Positions 8,949 to 19,743 of a stretch of DNA of 64,000 nucleotides are shown piece by piece. The stretch comes from Paenibacillus hexagrammi (GTDB lineage: Bacteria > Bacillota > Bacilli > Paenibacillales > NBRC-103111): assembly GCF_021513275.1 (NCBI RefSeq), contig NZ_CP090978.1, positions 2,790,001 through 2,854,000 of the forward strand, read 5' to 3'. The notes below the pieces were generated by a model, which worked only from the letters and a program-made list of their open reading frames with translations, did no database searches and was not told the DNA's origin. How positions within the stretch are numbered: the first letter of the stretch is position 1; every line of letters starts with the position of its first letter. The translations under genes and the position numbers were made by a program.

Positions 8949-8987
8949 TAAAGATAAATAGGCCGACCAGTTTTACACTGGTCGACC
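8949..8987 (-). terminator. Terminator after the SNF2 helicase gene
   Basis: An 11-bp stem (8961-8971 with 8977-8987, one G-T wobble). On the minus strand it is followed by a TATTTATCTTT tail. It separates the helicase gene from the repair operon. Confidence 0.75.
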
Positions 8988-9046
8988 TAATCCTTTGAAA
9001 CCATCAACTTGAAGGGTCCTGCATCCATGAACGAAGGATACCGTAA

Positions 9047-12000
9047 TTAAATCATCAGAATATCCTTAATATCCTGCTCCGACAGGCCTGGTATTTGCTC
9101 TTGACCGGACTCAGGCTCAACCACTTCTTCAATCAGATGCTTTTTCCTCATTTGCAGCTGGAGCATCTTCTCCTCAACGGTGCCTTGCGCGACCAGGCGG
9201 ATGATTTGGACAACCTTCTTCTGGCCGATCCGATGAGCTCGGTCTGCTGCCTGCTGCTCTACTGCCGGGTTCCACCACAGATCATACAAGAGCACCGTAT
9301 CTGCCCCTGTTAAATTCAGCCCCGTTCCACCCGCTTTGAGCGAAATGAGGAACAAATCCTTTTCTCCATTGTTAAAACGGCTGCATAACTCCACGCGCTG
9401 CCTTGTCGGCGTACTTCCATCCAGATAAAAATAAGGTACACCGCGGTAGCCCAGCTCCCGGCCGATCAAACCAAGCATTTCCGTAAATTGTGAAAAAACA
9501 AGCATTCTTCTTCCTGCGCTGCGGCAATCTTCAATGATCTCCAGAAGCTGTTCATATTTGGCCGAGCTTCCTTCGTAATTCTCTATGAATAAGGAAGGAT
9601 GACAGCAAATTTGCCTCAATCGGGTGATACCAGCCAGAATCTTGATCCTGCTCTTCTCAAATCCATTGACACTCAAATGTTTGAGTGTTTCCTGCTGCAA
9701 TTGGGCCAAATATGCGGCATACAGCTTTTTCTGGGCAGGCTCGAGCTCCGAGGAATGAACCGTCTCAATTTTGTCCGGAAGCTCACGAAGTACATCGGAT
9801 TTCACCCTGCGCAGCATGAAGGGCCTTGCCCTCTTGGCGATCGTCTCGCGCGACAGTTCGTTGAATGATTTTCGTCCCGGAAATAGATCTGGAAAAACAG
9901 CATCAAAAATCGACCACAGCTCCTCCAGAGAATTCTCAATCGGCGTACCGGAAAGGGCGAACCGATGGCGGGCCTGGATGGTTTTTACTGTCTGCGCGGT
10001 AAGTGTAGCATGATTCTTGAATGCCTGTGCTTCATCCATAATCACCGTATGAAAAACAGCACTTGCAAACAAATCCATATCGCGGCGAAGAAGCGGATAC
10101 GAAGTTAGGATCACATCATATTCAGAAGCATGTTTGATAAGCTTGGCTCGCTCCTCCCTGCTGCCGTCAGCAATGGCGGTTCGAACGAACGGAGCAAACT
10201 TCTCGAATTCCCCCTGCCAATTGTAGACAAGCGATGCCGGGGATACGATGAGTGCTGGCTCCTTCCGCTCGCGAATAGCAGGCAGCTCAGAAACGAGAAA
10301 CGTAATGCTTTGTATCGTTTTTCCGAGTCCCATATCGTCAGCGAGAATGCCGCCGAAGCCGTAATAAGCAAGCATCTTCATCCATTGGAAGCCGTACTTT
10401 TGGTAATCGCGCAGCACAGGGTCCAGCTCCACGGGTACAGGAAAATCGAGATGATCTGGATTTTTGACATTATCCAAAAGCTGCCGAAGCGGCTTGCTTA
10501 TCTTAATGGATGAACCTGCGCCTTCCTTTTCCATCAGATGAAGACCCCGATACATCGGGATCTGAAAGGTAGAGCGAGCCAAATCCTCCCTGCGGAAGCC
10601 GACTTCATTCAAGAAGCGCACGATCTCCTGAAACTCTTCGCTCTCCAGCGGCATGAGTGACCCGCCCGGCATCCGGTAGTACCTGCGTTTTTCCACGATC
10701 GACTGCAGCACCTTGCGGATTTCTGTCTCCGGAATGCCGCCGATATCAAATTTGAACTCCAACCAATCGGTTCGCTCCCCCACATTCACTCTCACCTTCG
10801 GAGCGGATGGCGGAACAAAGATTCGCGCTTTCACTGCCGAGGTCGCATACACATGCACCAGCTCCTCCAGCTGTGGAACGATATGACTGAGGAATTCATA
10901 CTCCCCTTCTTCGTCATCCATGAAATAACCGCTCTCCGTTTGGGCAAAAGCACTCATTTCCATGAGCTCCAGAATCTTCTGCTCGCGGTTCTCATCACGA
11001 ATGAGAATTCGGTCTTCTCCCCGCTGATCTAGTCGATCCTCAAGTGGGTTGATTGCAACGTCTCCATATTGAAATTCAAGTCCAGCTAGCAGCCGATCCC
11101 TCACCCGATCCAAATACAGCTTTGCGGTAAGCGGCGCTTGCACGAATAAATCCGCGATAGACTCCTTAATGCGCACATGACCAAGGTCCATAAGTCCGGG
11201 AATAACCTTCTGCACAAAGCTGGCCATTTGATCAGAGATTATTTTCAACTCCGGTTTGCGGAGACTCGCCATCATCTGCTTGAGTTCGGACAGCCTTTTG
11301 CCTGATTCATCCGTCACTTTAAGCAATCTTCCCTGATACAACACGTACCTATACGGCTCCATAACTGTAATATCATCCAGCCCGTCGATCACGAGCGCAT
11401 ATCCATCCTCGTCCGAATCCGTGAGTTCAAATTGAAGCGGCAGCGATTCTTTCGATAGTTGAAAGCCCGGATAGCTTCTCCCCTCATGCTCCATGTGTAC
11501 CATGGAAGCTTGGGCAAGCAGCGGCAGCAGCGCATCCCAACTGCTAGGCGGTATCAGCAGAATCCGGTCCCGGATCGAGCTGGGTGCGTATGCAGTCTGA
11601 GCCTGCAGCGTTTCCCGATATAGGGACTCATTGTCAAAAATATCCACTAACGATCGGATTAACCGATCATCTTCTGGCTTGAAGCTGTGCAGCTCCGGTT
11701 CATACATAAAGCTGTTTGTAAAAACATACGGCCTCCCTGCAGCCACGTGCTCCAGGAAAGTCTTCATTTTCTGAACCTTATACAGCCTCTGGGCCCCAAT
11801 CTTAAGCTCAATACCAAATAAGCATGTATCCGTTCTATAGGAAAAAGCTTTGCAGGTAAACTCAGCCTGAAGCACCGATCTATTGTCAAAATACGTCCGC
11901 GACCTGCTGGGCGCTGCCTTCTTGCTGCTGAATATGGACATCACGCGGTTCGTCAGCTCATACTCCTCAGAAAGAGGAGCCGATTTACCGCCTCCTCTTA

Positions 12001-12364
12001 ATGAATGGTTGGAATGACCGCTGTTGTTGTGAAGCAAAGAAGGATACACTCTCCCTTGCTTCCTTCCGTCATGAAATGCTTCCTGGATGGTAAGCAGCAG
12101 CGCGGCGATATGCTCGCAGTAGTCGTCATCCTGATAAAAGGTAGTACAGCTGCAGGAGGCATCCACATCTCCATTCCGGTCGATCGCGGCGGCCACCTGA
12201 TAACGGCTTTTGCCATACACCCATGCTTCCCAGGATGCCGGCTCCGAGCGGTGCTCCGTAACGGCAACCTTCCCTTCCTGCTGGTAGAGTAGGCCTTGCT
12301 CGAATGATCTAGCACCGCATAACAGCTTGATGATCCGATCTGTTAATTGAAAACTCACCCTCAT
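9047..12364 (-). CDS. SWIM zinc-finger SNF2-family helicase/ATPase
   Basis: A 1,105-residue bacterial SNF2 protein, a dsDNA translocase homolog likely acting in transcription or repair. The N-terminal SWIM zinc finger uses C71, C73, C83 and H85. A long bacterial SNF2-associated region fills about 100-600. The SNF2 ATPase core follows, with ADDMGLGKT (about 675-683) and DEAQ (about 777-780). The helicase C-domain ends with GTGLNLTGAD and the QAADRAHRIGQ arginine-finger motif. The start has AAGGAAGGA just upstream. It stands alone, with its own terminator downstream. DNA remodelling activity is inferred from homology; no partner genes are nearby. Confidence 0.93.
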   Translation of the reverse strand: MRVSFQLTDRIIKLLCGARSFEQGLLYQQEGKVAVTEHRSEPASWEAWVYGKSRYQVAAAIDRNGDVDASCSCTTFYQDDDYCEHIAALLLTIQEAFHDGRKQGRVYPSLLHNNSGHSNHSLRGGGKSAPLSEEYELTNRVMSIFSSKKAAPSRSRTYFDNRSVLQAEFTCKAFSYRTDTCLFGIELKIGAQRLYKVQKMKTFLEHVAAGRPYVFTNSFMYEPELHSFKPEDDRLIRSLVDIFDNESLYRETLQAQTAYAPSSIRDRILLIPPSSWDALLPLLAQASMVHMEHEGRSYPGFQLSKESLPLQFELTDSDEDGYALVIDGLDDITVMEPYRYVLYQGRLLKVTDESGKRLSELKQMMASLRKPELKIISDQMASFVQKVIPGLMDLGHVRIKESIADLFVQAPLTAKLYLDRVRDRLLAGLEFQYGDVAINPLEDRLDQRGEDRILIRDENREQKILELMEMSAFAQTESGYFMDDEEGEYEFLSHIVPQLEELVHVYATSAVKARIFVPPSAPKVRVNVGERTDWLEFKFDIGGIPETEIRKVLQSIVEKRRYYRMPGGSLMPLESEEFQEIVRFLNEVGFRREDLARSTFQIPMYRGLHLMEKEGAGSSIKISKPLRQLLDNVKNPDHLDFPVPVELDPVLRDYQKYGFQWMKMLAYYGFGGILADDMGLGKTIQSITFLVSELPAIRERKEPALIVSPASLVYNWQGEFEKFAPFVRTAIADGSREERAKLIKHASEYDVILTSYPLLRRDMDLFASAVFHTVIMDEAQAFKNHATLTAQTVKTIQARHRFALSGTPIENSLEELWSIFDAVFPDLFPGRKSFNELSRETIAKRARPFMLRRVKSDVLRELPDKIETVHSSELEPAQKKLYAAYLAQLQQETLKHLSVNGFEKSRIKILAGITRLRQICCHPSLFIENYEGSSAKYEQLLEIIEDCRSAGRRMLVFSQFTEMLGLIGRELGYRGVPYFYLDGSTPTRQRVELCSRFNNGEKDLFLISLKAGGTGLNLTGADTVLLYDLWWNPAVEQQAADRAHRIGQKKVVQIIRLVAQGTVEEKMLQLQMRKKHLIEEVVEPESGQEQIPGLSEQDIKDILMI

Positions 12365-12454
12365 GATCCTTCCTTTATCGAACTGGTATTCCGATATTTG
12401 CTGTAAGAATCATCATAACAGATTTTCGCTGAGGTTGACGAGTTCATCTGCTGA

Positions 12455-13348
12455 TCAAGTTTCTTTCATGAGGCTAACCGCTGCATGGGGCTTGGCTTTG
12501 GGCTTCTGCTGCCAATTTACCAGGAAAATACCGACACAGATCAAAGCCCCACCCACACCGGCATACCACTGAACCTTCTCTTGCAGCAAAATCCAGCTGG
12601 ACAGCACGCCGAACAACGGCACCAAAAACAAAAATGCGCTTGTTTTGCCCGGGTCCCCGCTGCGCAGTAAGAAGTACCATAACGAAAACTGCACAATCGA
12701 ACCCATAATGGCAAGCCAGAGCAGAACCGTAACTGACATCAGGGAGAATGTAAAATGAGGCTGCTCCGTTACTGCGCTTAAAATGAGCAGCGCGATTCCG
12801 CCGGCCAGCATTTGATAAGCGGCTAGCACATTCATATCGAAAGCGGCGCCCCATCGCTTAACCAGCAGTGTAGCCACAGCGAAGCAGCAAGCTCCGGCCA
12901 AGCTAATCAACGTTCCCGGCTGGAAACTCATCTGTAAGCCGAACGCACAGGCAACACCGATAAATCCGATGACGACCCCGATCCACTGGCGTTTATTGTA
13001 AACCGCACCGGCGAAGATCGTACTTAGTACGATCACAATCAGTGGATTCGTGCAGGTGATAATCGACGACTCCGCCGAAGTGATCCACCGCATACTGAAA
13101 TAAGCGCAGCCCATAACCCCAGCTGACTGAAACAAGCCGATGACGGCAGCCTGCAGCCACATCTTCAGGCCTTTAGGCTGAGGCTTCCGGGCGGTAATGA
13201 TCGCAAAGACGGCACCTGCCAATACGAAGCGGCATCCCATAAGAAGGAATGGCGGCGCATAGGCTAACCCGATTTTACCAACTGGAAAAGCAACTCCCAT
13301 AAGGAGCGTAGTAAGCAAGATTAACGTAACATAAGTTGAAGTCTTCAT
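12455..13348 (-). CDS. EamA/DMT family transporter
   Basis: A 297-residue inner-membrane protein with ten predicted hydrophobic helices in two EamA repeats, typical of drug/metabolite exporters such as YdcZ- or RhaT-like permeases. The repeat signature SSIITCTNPLIVIVLS closes the first repeat and TSAFLFLVPLFGVLSS the second. GGAGG lies eight bases before the ATG. It is divergent from a LysR regulator 126 bases away, the usual arrangement for an LTTR controlling an exporter. The substrate is unknown. Confidence 0.9.
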   Translation of the reverse strand: MKTSTYVTLILLTTLLMGVAFPVGKIGLAYAPPFLLMGCRFVLAGAVFAIITARKPQPKGLKMWLQAAVIGLFQSAGVMGCAYFSMRWITSAESSIITCTNPLIVIVLSTIFAGAVYNKRQWIGVVIGFIGVACAFGLQMSFQPGTLISLAGACCFAVATLLVKRWGAAFDMNVLAAYQMLAGGIALLILSAVTEQPHFTFSLMSVTVLLWLAIMGSIVQFSLWYFLLRSGDPGKTSAFLFLVPLFGVLSSWILLQEKVQWYAGVGGALICVGIFLVNWQQKPKAKPHAAVSLMKET

Positions 13349-13381
13349 TCTTCATACCTCCATCCAAACTGATACTTTTTA

Positions 13382-13437
13382 TTGTAGTGGAGGTTTGACT
13401 TTATGTATAATGATTGTTATCGATGTTGGATATCATT
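13382..13437 (+). promoter_or_regulatory. Promoter and LysR-type operator between eamA and lysR
   Basis: TATAAT at 13406-13411 with TTGTAG 18 bases upstream can drive the lysR gene. AATGAT (13409-13414) and ATCATT (13432-13437) form an inverted repeat around an ATCGAT core overlapping this promoter, a plausible LysR site for autoregulation and eamA control. Confidence 0.5.
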
Positions 13438-13474
13438 TGGATTGATAGCAAAGATCACGATCGGAGGGATTTGT

Positions 13475-14356
13475 ATGGAAAGTACTGATTTACGTGTGTT
13501 TCAATCGGTTGCTCAGGAGGGTTCTATTACGAAAGCAGCCTCCCGGCTCGGCTATGTGCAGTCGAATGTAACGAACCGCATCCAACAGCTGGAGACAGAA
13601 CTGAATACCTCCCTGTTCGTTCGCCATAATCGCGGCATGACACTCTCTTCCAGCGGCAAGACGCTGCTCGGTTACGCCGATAAAATCATTAGAATGTTAG
13701 ATGAAGCCTCCAGAGCTCTCTCGGCGACGGAGGAGCCCAAAGGCCCGCTTCAAATCGGATCTACACAAACTGCAGCCGCTGTTCGATTGCCTAAGCTGCT
13801 GGCCTCTTATTATGCGCTTTATCCGGATGTGCACTTGTCGTTATCGACCAATCATTCGCAGTCACTCATGGATAAAGTACTGCAGTATGAATTGGATGGC
13901 GCCTTCATCGGTTGTCCATGTGATCATCCCGACATGCAGGCCATCCCTGCTTTTGACGAAGAGCTTGTTGTCGTATCGGCACCATCTGTTACAAGCCTGA
14001 AAGAAGCGGCTGCCAAGCCTATCCTTGTATTCAGCAAAGGATGTTCCTATCGAGATGTGCTGCATCAATGGCAAGAATCTGCCGGAATCACGCAGCCTGT
14101 TATTATGGAATTCGGCACCTTGGAGGCAATTATCGGGGGAGTTTCCGCAGGACTTGGTATCTCTGTTATGCCCAGAGCAGTCATTCACAAACATGAAGCT
14201 GACGGAGCAGTTCGCATCCATGAATTACCCATCTCCTACAGCCACATGACAACTCATTTCATTACGCGGAAAGATTCATTTGTCAGCAGTGCGTTAAGAG
14301 CATTTATAGAGATGATTCCGACCACACCGCAATCGAGCGTTACTTCACTGATTTGA
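13475..14356 (+). CDS. LysR family transcriptional regulator
   Basis: A 293-residue LTTR. The N-terminal winged helix-turn-helix reads DLRVFQSVAQEGSITKAASRLGYVQSNV (given here only as pattern), followed by the linker RNRGMTLS-like stretch and a periplasmic-binding-type effector domain. The start is the ATG at 13475, with GGAGGG six bases upstream; longer in-frame starts to 13403 run through the promoter and are rejected. Divergent orientation points to control of the EamA exporter. Sequence resembles CzcR/YwqM-type regulators, but the inducer cannot be deduced. Confidence 0.9.
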   Translation: MESTDLRVFQSVAQEGSITKAASRLGYVQSNVTNRIQQLETELNTSLFVRHNRGMTLSSSGKTLLGYADKIIRMLDEASRALSATEEPKGPLQIGSTQTAAAVRLPKLLASYYALYPDVHLSLSTNHSQSLMDKVLQYELDGAFIGCPCDHPDMQAIPAFDEELVVVSAPSVTSLKEAAAKPILVFSKGCSYRDVLHQWQESAGITQPVIMEFGTLEAIIGGVSAGLGISVMPRAVIHKHEADGAVRIHELPISYSHMTTHFITRKDSFVSSALRAFIEMIPTTPQSSVTSLI

Positions 14357-14400
14357 CAGCAAAACGCAGCATTGCGATTATATCATCCATTCCAAATCAG

Positions 14401-14431
14401 CCCTATGAGATACAACTGGTATCCCATAGGG
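14401..14431 (+). terminator. Stem-loop terminator after lysR
   Basis: A 13-bp stem with one mismatch (14401-14413 with 14419-14431), then a T/C-rich tail. It separates the convergent lysR and GH127 genes and may serve both. Confidence 0.65.
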
Positions 14432-14464
14432 CTATCATTCCTTCTTTCCTAGTTCAAGCTATCC

Positions 14465-17400
14465 TTATTGAAGAATGAAGCTAGCTACAAGTGCAAGATC
14501 TTCAATATCGACAACCAGATCATGATTGATATCCGCATGCTGGAAGTCACTCAATCGGCGTCTGACGACGATTTGCCGTATGCGGACGCTACGATCGCTA
14601 GATCCGCAATGGAGTATTTGCCGTCTTGATTGGTGTCGCCTGACTCCGCATGTACCACACTGCTTAAGAAGGTTTGCAGCGCTGCTTGCAGCACACCTGC
14701 AGCCTGGTTCACCTCTGCCTGCGTAGCGGAGGAATGGTTTGCAACTGCTCCGGCTCGATCAATAGCCGATTGCAGTGCCGCTTTTGAGCCTGCCGGATAT
14801 TGCCCCGGCGAATTGCCCTCTATAGCAGAGTCATAAGCAGCTTGCGCTTCTGCCAAGCGTTGAATGAGAACCGATTTATCCACTTGAACAGCTGCCTGGA
14901 TGCTTAAACTATGAGAAGCACTTTCGAGCTCCTGCTCTTCCCCGCTCGCATCTGCAACGATCGCTTTGCTCACGGAAATCGACGTGTTCCCATCCGCCGA
15001 ACCAGCTGCAGCCGTCCAATTCAGCTGAAGCAGTGGATCCTCCATTTGATCAGCGGGCAGTCCCAAGTTAGCCATAATGAAACGGATTTGACCTTCCGAC
15101 TTCCGCTCATCCACGATGACAAAGGTATCCTTCAACGCTTCAGAGCCTGCATATTCGATTTTGGAAGGATCATAGGTGACGGTAATGTCCTGTGCGTACA
15201 CATTTTGAGTTACTCCGCTTATGCCTATCAGCGTCTGAAACGGCTGGCCTTCAGTAACCGTGTCAGGTCCCGTCAATGCCGCAGCCGGCGGACTATCCGG
15301 TTCTGTCACCCCTGCCTGATGCGGACGAACGACTATATCATCCAACTCATAGAATCCGGTGCCTTTCATGAAAGTAATCGTGTTGCTGCCTTTGTGCAGC
15401 TGCACGCTGAGCGGAAACGCCATAAAACGGCCCCATCCCCTAGTACCTTGCAGCTTGATGGACTTCTCTTCGCCATTCACCAACACTTTACCGGTCGCTG
15501 CTTGGAAACCGCTGCCGTTGGCGTACCAGATGTCCATGTCGTAAGCGCCGTCTTCCGGCACCTCGACATTCGTAAAGGATACGTAGCTGTCTTCGTAATC
15601 CATGCCGCCGATATACTTCCCACCCGATGCACTATTGTTTGTATTCAGCTGGACATGGAACGTATTCGCCTGCTCTGCTTCATATTGCACAGGCACTGCC
15701 TCTTCTGCCTTATCGGTAGCTTGCGGGAAATAAGTAACTCTCAAATTCTCCGATCCATACGGCACTAGCGTAATATTTTCTATTGCTTCATCTGACTGTA
15801 CAGGACCTGCAGGCGGTTCAGCAGCTTCTACATTGTTTGCTGCTTTGCCCCAAGCAGAAATCCGCTTCGCCTTCGCGATCAGCTTCACCGGGCTTGAAGC
15901 CTGAAGGAACGGATTCTCCGGCATTGGACCGGTGACAACTTCAATGGTTGCTTCCGGATGCTCGCGATCGATCAGCAAGCCGTAATTCCAAGGATTTTGC
16001 GCGGATATCTGATATTGATTGAACCCGAGTGCCGCCGCATCGAATCCAGGCTTCGCTGCAATCGGACTGGACTCTACCTGCCAGTTCTCATCCATTTGCA
16101 GGGAGAAAACCAACGGTCCGCGTTCGATTCCGACCGAATTGTTTACCCAGGTCGATGTTTTCAGCTTCATCGGAACTGTCAATACGACCCGATCTCCCGA
16201 ATTCCATGTACGGTCAATAGTCATGTATTCCCCCGAGATGACACCTTGCTGGCTAACCCCGTTTACCGTCACTGTCGGACCATCGGCCCATGCCGGTATC
16301 CTAAGCTTCAGCGGGAATTGTACGCTCCTTGACGCTGTAACATCAAATCCGATTTGATCCTCAAACGGATAATTGGTCGTTTCATCTATGGTAACGTCTG
16401 CTTGCTTGATTCTAGTTTTCACACGGCTTGGTCCGTAGGCAATGACACCCAAACCGCCTTCAGGAACTCCGGCCCACATGTTCTTAACAAAATAAGGCCA
16501 GCCCATATGCAAGTTGAAACGGCAGCACGGATAACCCGAGGTCGGCGATGGCATCGTGCCGTTATCGTATTCCTGCTTAAAGCCGTGATCGGCCAGATTA
16601 CTTTCTACTTGATTCGGAAGCGAATAATACTGATGATTCTTGAGTTCTTTATCCATAGCTCCCGGTAAGGAGTTGAATGCGATCTTCTCCAGAGCATCGC
16701 CGATATGAGCGTCACCGAGAATCATCGCCGCTTCTTCATTGCTTTGCATCCGTTCGGTAATGGCGCATAGCTCCACCCCTTGCGTGGAACCGATACCTGC
16801 GAGCATCTCCGTGCCTGACGGCATACCAGTAATTTGCTCATGCTTTTTTAAATTCTCAACACCTGCTTGGAAGGCATCCCGGTCAACCGCATCGTTCGAA
16901 CGTTGGTAATAGACCGTAGGCATCTTAATCGCTTCATTCACATTCACCGCATGCATCGGTTGGAAATCGTCACCGTAATTTTGAAAGCCGTCGTTCGTGA
17001 ATATGTCAGTAAGCGGATAACCTTGTTCGGCAAGCGTATCGGCAAGGTTCAAAAGGAACGAATCTTCCGTCCGATTGTACAGCCACAGCACGGTGTCGAT
17101 GTTGTCACCTACGCGCATTTTGCCCCAATCGCGAAGTGGCCGGGTTGGCAGCTGCGACGCTTGATAATGAAAGTAATTCGTCATAAAAGTTAGAACACGG
17201 GCGTCCTTCGTCGCTTCGTAGTAATCCTTCATGGCATACAAGGCGACCATGCGCGGCCACCAGTCGTCATTCGTTGACGGGCCGAAAGATCCGTCTTCGT
17301 GCTGACTTTGCAGGATGGCCGATATCCACTTTTGCGATGTCGCTATCAGATCCTGATCGCGAAGCGTATAAGCAAGCGGGACAAGCCCTTTCAGATAGTA

Positions 17401-18813
17401 AACAGGGCGCTCCCAATCAGAATCAGGAGCATTCCCGCCAAGCCAGCCGGCATTCGTGCTTAACTCGCTGTAGAGGTCCTCCGCATAACCGGTTGCTCCG
17501 TCACGCTGCAGCTCCAGCTGCTTTAGCAGCCAGCCCTTGGCTTCAATCGAGCCCAGTGGCAGCGGGATAAATGGCGTTTGCACAAGCGGACTCTGATTCG
17601 GAGTCGGGGCCTCCACCGTTTGCGGCGGTACGACATATTCGCTTGCGATAAAATGATCGAACATCGGCTGAGCACGATAGCTTCGTAAGCCGACGCCGCC
17701 TTTCAGATACTTGTCAGTGCTTTCACCTTTGAATTCCAGCACAGGAGTGCGTGTATCATTCACATAAACCTTAATATCATTACCGTATGTAACGACTTTC
17801 AAGTGGTAAAAGCGGTTCGGATCGACCGAATCAAACTTTTTGACAATTTTGAGCGGCGTCCAGTTGTTGTTCATTCTGCCCAGAATCACGTTGCCGTCCC
17901 CGCTTAATCCGGCATAGTAACCTTTCACATTGTCAGCCCCCGGTGCTGCACTCTGCGTTCTAAATACCATTCCCGCATCACCGGTTCCTGTATCTGAAGG
18001 GAGCTTGACATCGGTTTCGAGTGTCATATCCCCGAACTCCGCATCCTCCGCCATGATTTTGTAGCCGTCGCCTTTGTTCACCGTTATTGTGCCAGCTTGA
18101 AGCTTCCAGCTGCCGTCAACGGCTTGCCAATGCTCGATAGCTTGATCTTGTGCTTGATCGAAGGTGTCGCTCAATATGGTTTCACCTTCCACAGACTTGA
18201 CAGTAAAGTTATCGTAAGACGGTAAGGAATTGTACATCCGGATACCGACATTCCCTCTGGCATAAGCCGTATCGGTTTGCTCCAGAACCAAGTTGTCGTT
18301 CAGATAGACTTGAATTTCACTTCCTACTGCATGTACTTTCAGATGGTACTTCGTGTTCGGATTCATGGTGACGGAAGCGCGCTTCAGCTCGTTCCAACTG
18401 TTGTTCATCCTTCCGAGCATAACAGCACCAGTCCCGCTGGCAGTAATTCCGGCATAGTACCCCTGCACATTATCGGCACCTGGTGTGGCGCTAACCGTAC
18501 GGAACAGCAAGCCTGCATCCCCCGACCGATCGCTCAAGCTGAGATCTGTTTCCACAGTGACATCGCCCAGCTCCTGATCACCGCTCCAAACAGCCTTGTA
18601 CCCTTGTCCCTTGGATACGGTCAGCTGCCCTGCGTCAATCGACCATGGACCTTCGATGACATTCCAGTTATCGTTAATTTTGAGCTGATCAAAGTGATCG
18701 GCAAAATATTCCGGCATTTCTTCCGTTTCAGCTGCTTGCGCCGAGAAAGGAAATACGATAGATACATAAATCGCCAAAATCAATAGTCTCACTAAAGATG
18801 TCTTCCCTAGCAT
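14465..18813 (-). CDS. Secreted GH127-type beta-L-arabinofuranosidase with CBM, cohesin-like and dockerin domains (frameshifted near the C-terminus)
   Basis: A large exported glycosidase. The signal peptide ends at AQA (about residue 27). Two laminin-G-like repeats (about 32-205 and 212-392) share the PGADNVxGYYAG motif. The GH127/DUF1680 catalytic domain (about 410-1030) carries the expected zinc and nucleophile set, E681-x-C683 and C763-C764, with C763 matching the nucleophile position. Then come a CBM35-like domain (about 1040-1162), a cohesin-like beta domain (about 1177-1306), a FIVAR helical domain (about 1311-1385) and a first dockerin repeat (DTNQDGKYSIADLAIVASAY). The frame stops at 14551-14553, but one base restored in TTGAGT gives a second repeat, DINHDLVVDIEDLALVA, ending at 14465 (about 1,449 residues). 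It likely acts on arabinan or arabinoside side chains. Confidence 0.9.
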
Positions 18814-19001
18814 AGCTCTTCACCTCTATATCATAGTAAGCTTTGGATAGCCAAGCACCTGCGTCCTCCCTCGCTATTCCCCATGGCATCTCCCTTTCCC
18901 ATGCTTGTAGTTGTGCCGGTTATGACTTCCCCAGCTATCTATCTAATCCGGGATCCGCTGCAAGTTGGTAGCTTCAGCCTCACCTGGTGTTAGATCGGAT
19001 T

Positions 19002-19598
19002 TCATAAAGCTTGCTCAGCCAGTTTTTCTACCTTTTGCATCAGCTCCATCGGATCCTCCATATGGAACGTGTCGATGATATCTCCACCTCGGTCAATCAA
19101 AAAGAACGTCGGTAGTGCATGAAGCTCATAAAGATCGGCCGCATGCTTATGCTCATCGAGCAGGATGGGGTACTGGATGTGATTTTGCATGACGAAGGAC
19201 TCCATATTCCCCGGCTTCTCTTCCGTCGTCACATTCACCCCGACAAAGTCAATCTGCTTATTGTATTGTTCATACAGCTTGGTCAAAGTTGACTCAGCCA
19301 CGGAGCAAGCGTCACACCAACTCGCCCAGAAATGGAGAACCATCGGCTTATCCCGCTTTCCTCCGACGGTATAATAGGTGCCATTGGTTGTTTTCAATGT
19401 GAAGCCAGGCGCTTTTACCCCGGCGGCTCCAGGTTTACCGCCATTGTCAGCCGAGCTCACAATTTGTTCTAAAGCATGGATATCCAGCCCCTTACCATCG
19501 ATACGATTCGTATCATCATAGGCATGAGAAAATGTCTTCCAGCAAGCCAATAAACTGACCATCAGAATAGCTGCGATCAATGCAATGTTCGATTTCAT
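19002..19598 (-). CDS. Membrane-anchored TlpA/ResA-like thiol-disulfide oxidoreductase
   Basis: A 198-residue extracytoplasmic thioredoxin-fold protein. An N-terminal hydrophobic anchor (about 4-20) is followed by a spacer and the thioredoxin domain with active site WCDAC (C95, C98) and the cis-proline region ALPTFFLID. The GKRDKPMVLHFWASW strand is typical of ResA/TlpA. Family members reduce disulfides of apo-cytochromes or spore proteins outside the membrane. GGAGG precedes the ATG. No cytochrome maturation genes are adjacent, so the partner is unknown. Confidence 0.9.
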   Translation of the reverse strand: MKSNIALIAAILMVSLLACWKTFSHAYDDTNRIDGKGLDIHALEQIVSSADNGGKPGAAGVKAPGFTLKTTNGTYYTVGGKRDKPMVLHFWASWCDACSVAESTLTKLYEQYNKQIDFVGVNVTTEEKPGNMESFVMQNHIQYPILLDEHKHAADLYELHALPTFFLIDRGGDIIDTFHMEDPMELMQKVEKLAEQAL

Positions 19599-19713
19599 GA
19601 TGACCTCCGTTTGTAATCGTTTTCAAAAGATGTTATTCCCATTATACGAGTAAGCATCACAATCGTCTTTACAAGATCAAGACAAAGTTTACATGATTCA
19701 CACTAAAATAAAT

Positions 19714-19743
19714 GTAAAAAAGACCCTTTCCTAAGAAAGGGCC
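19714..19743 (-). terminator. Terminator overlapping the end of the AraC-type gene
   Basis: GGCCCTTTC pairs with GAAAGGGTC (19722-19743) and a six-T tail follows on the minus strand. The TAG stop codon of the regulator lies in the loop. Confidence 0.88.

Noticed and set aside
14911..15768. 285-codon plus-strand frame opposite the GH127 gene
   Set aside because: It is the antisense shadow of a long gene with clear domains and has no ribosome binding site.
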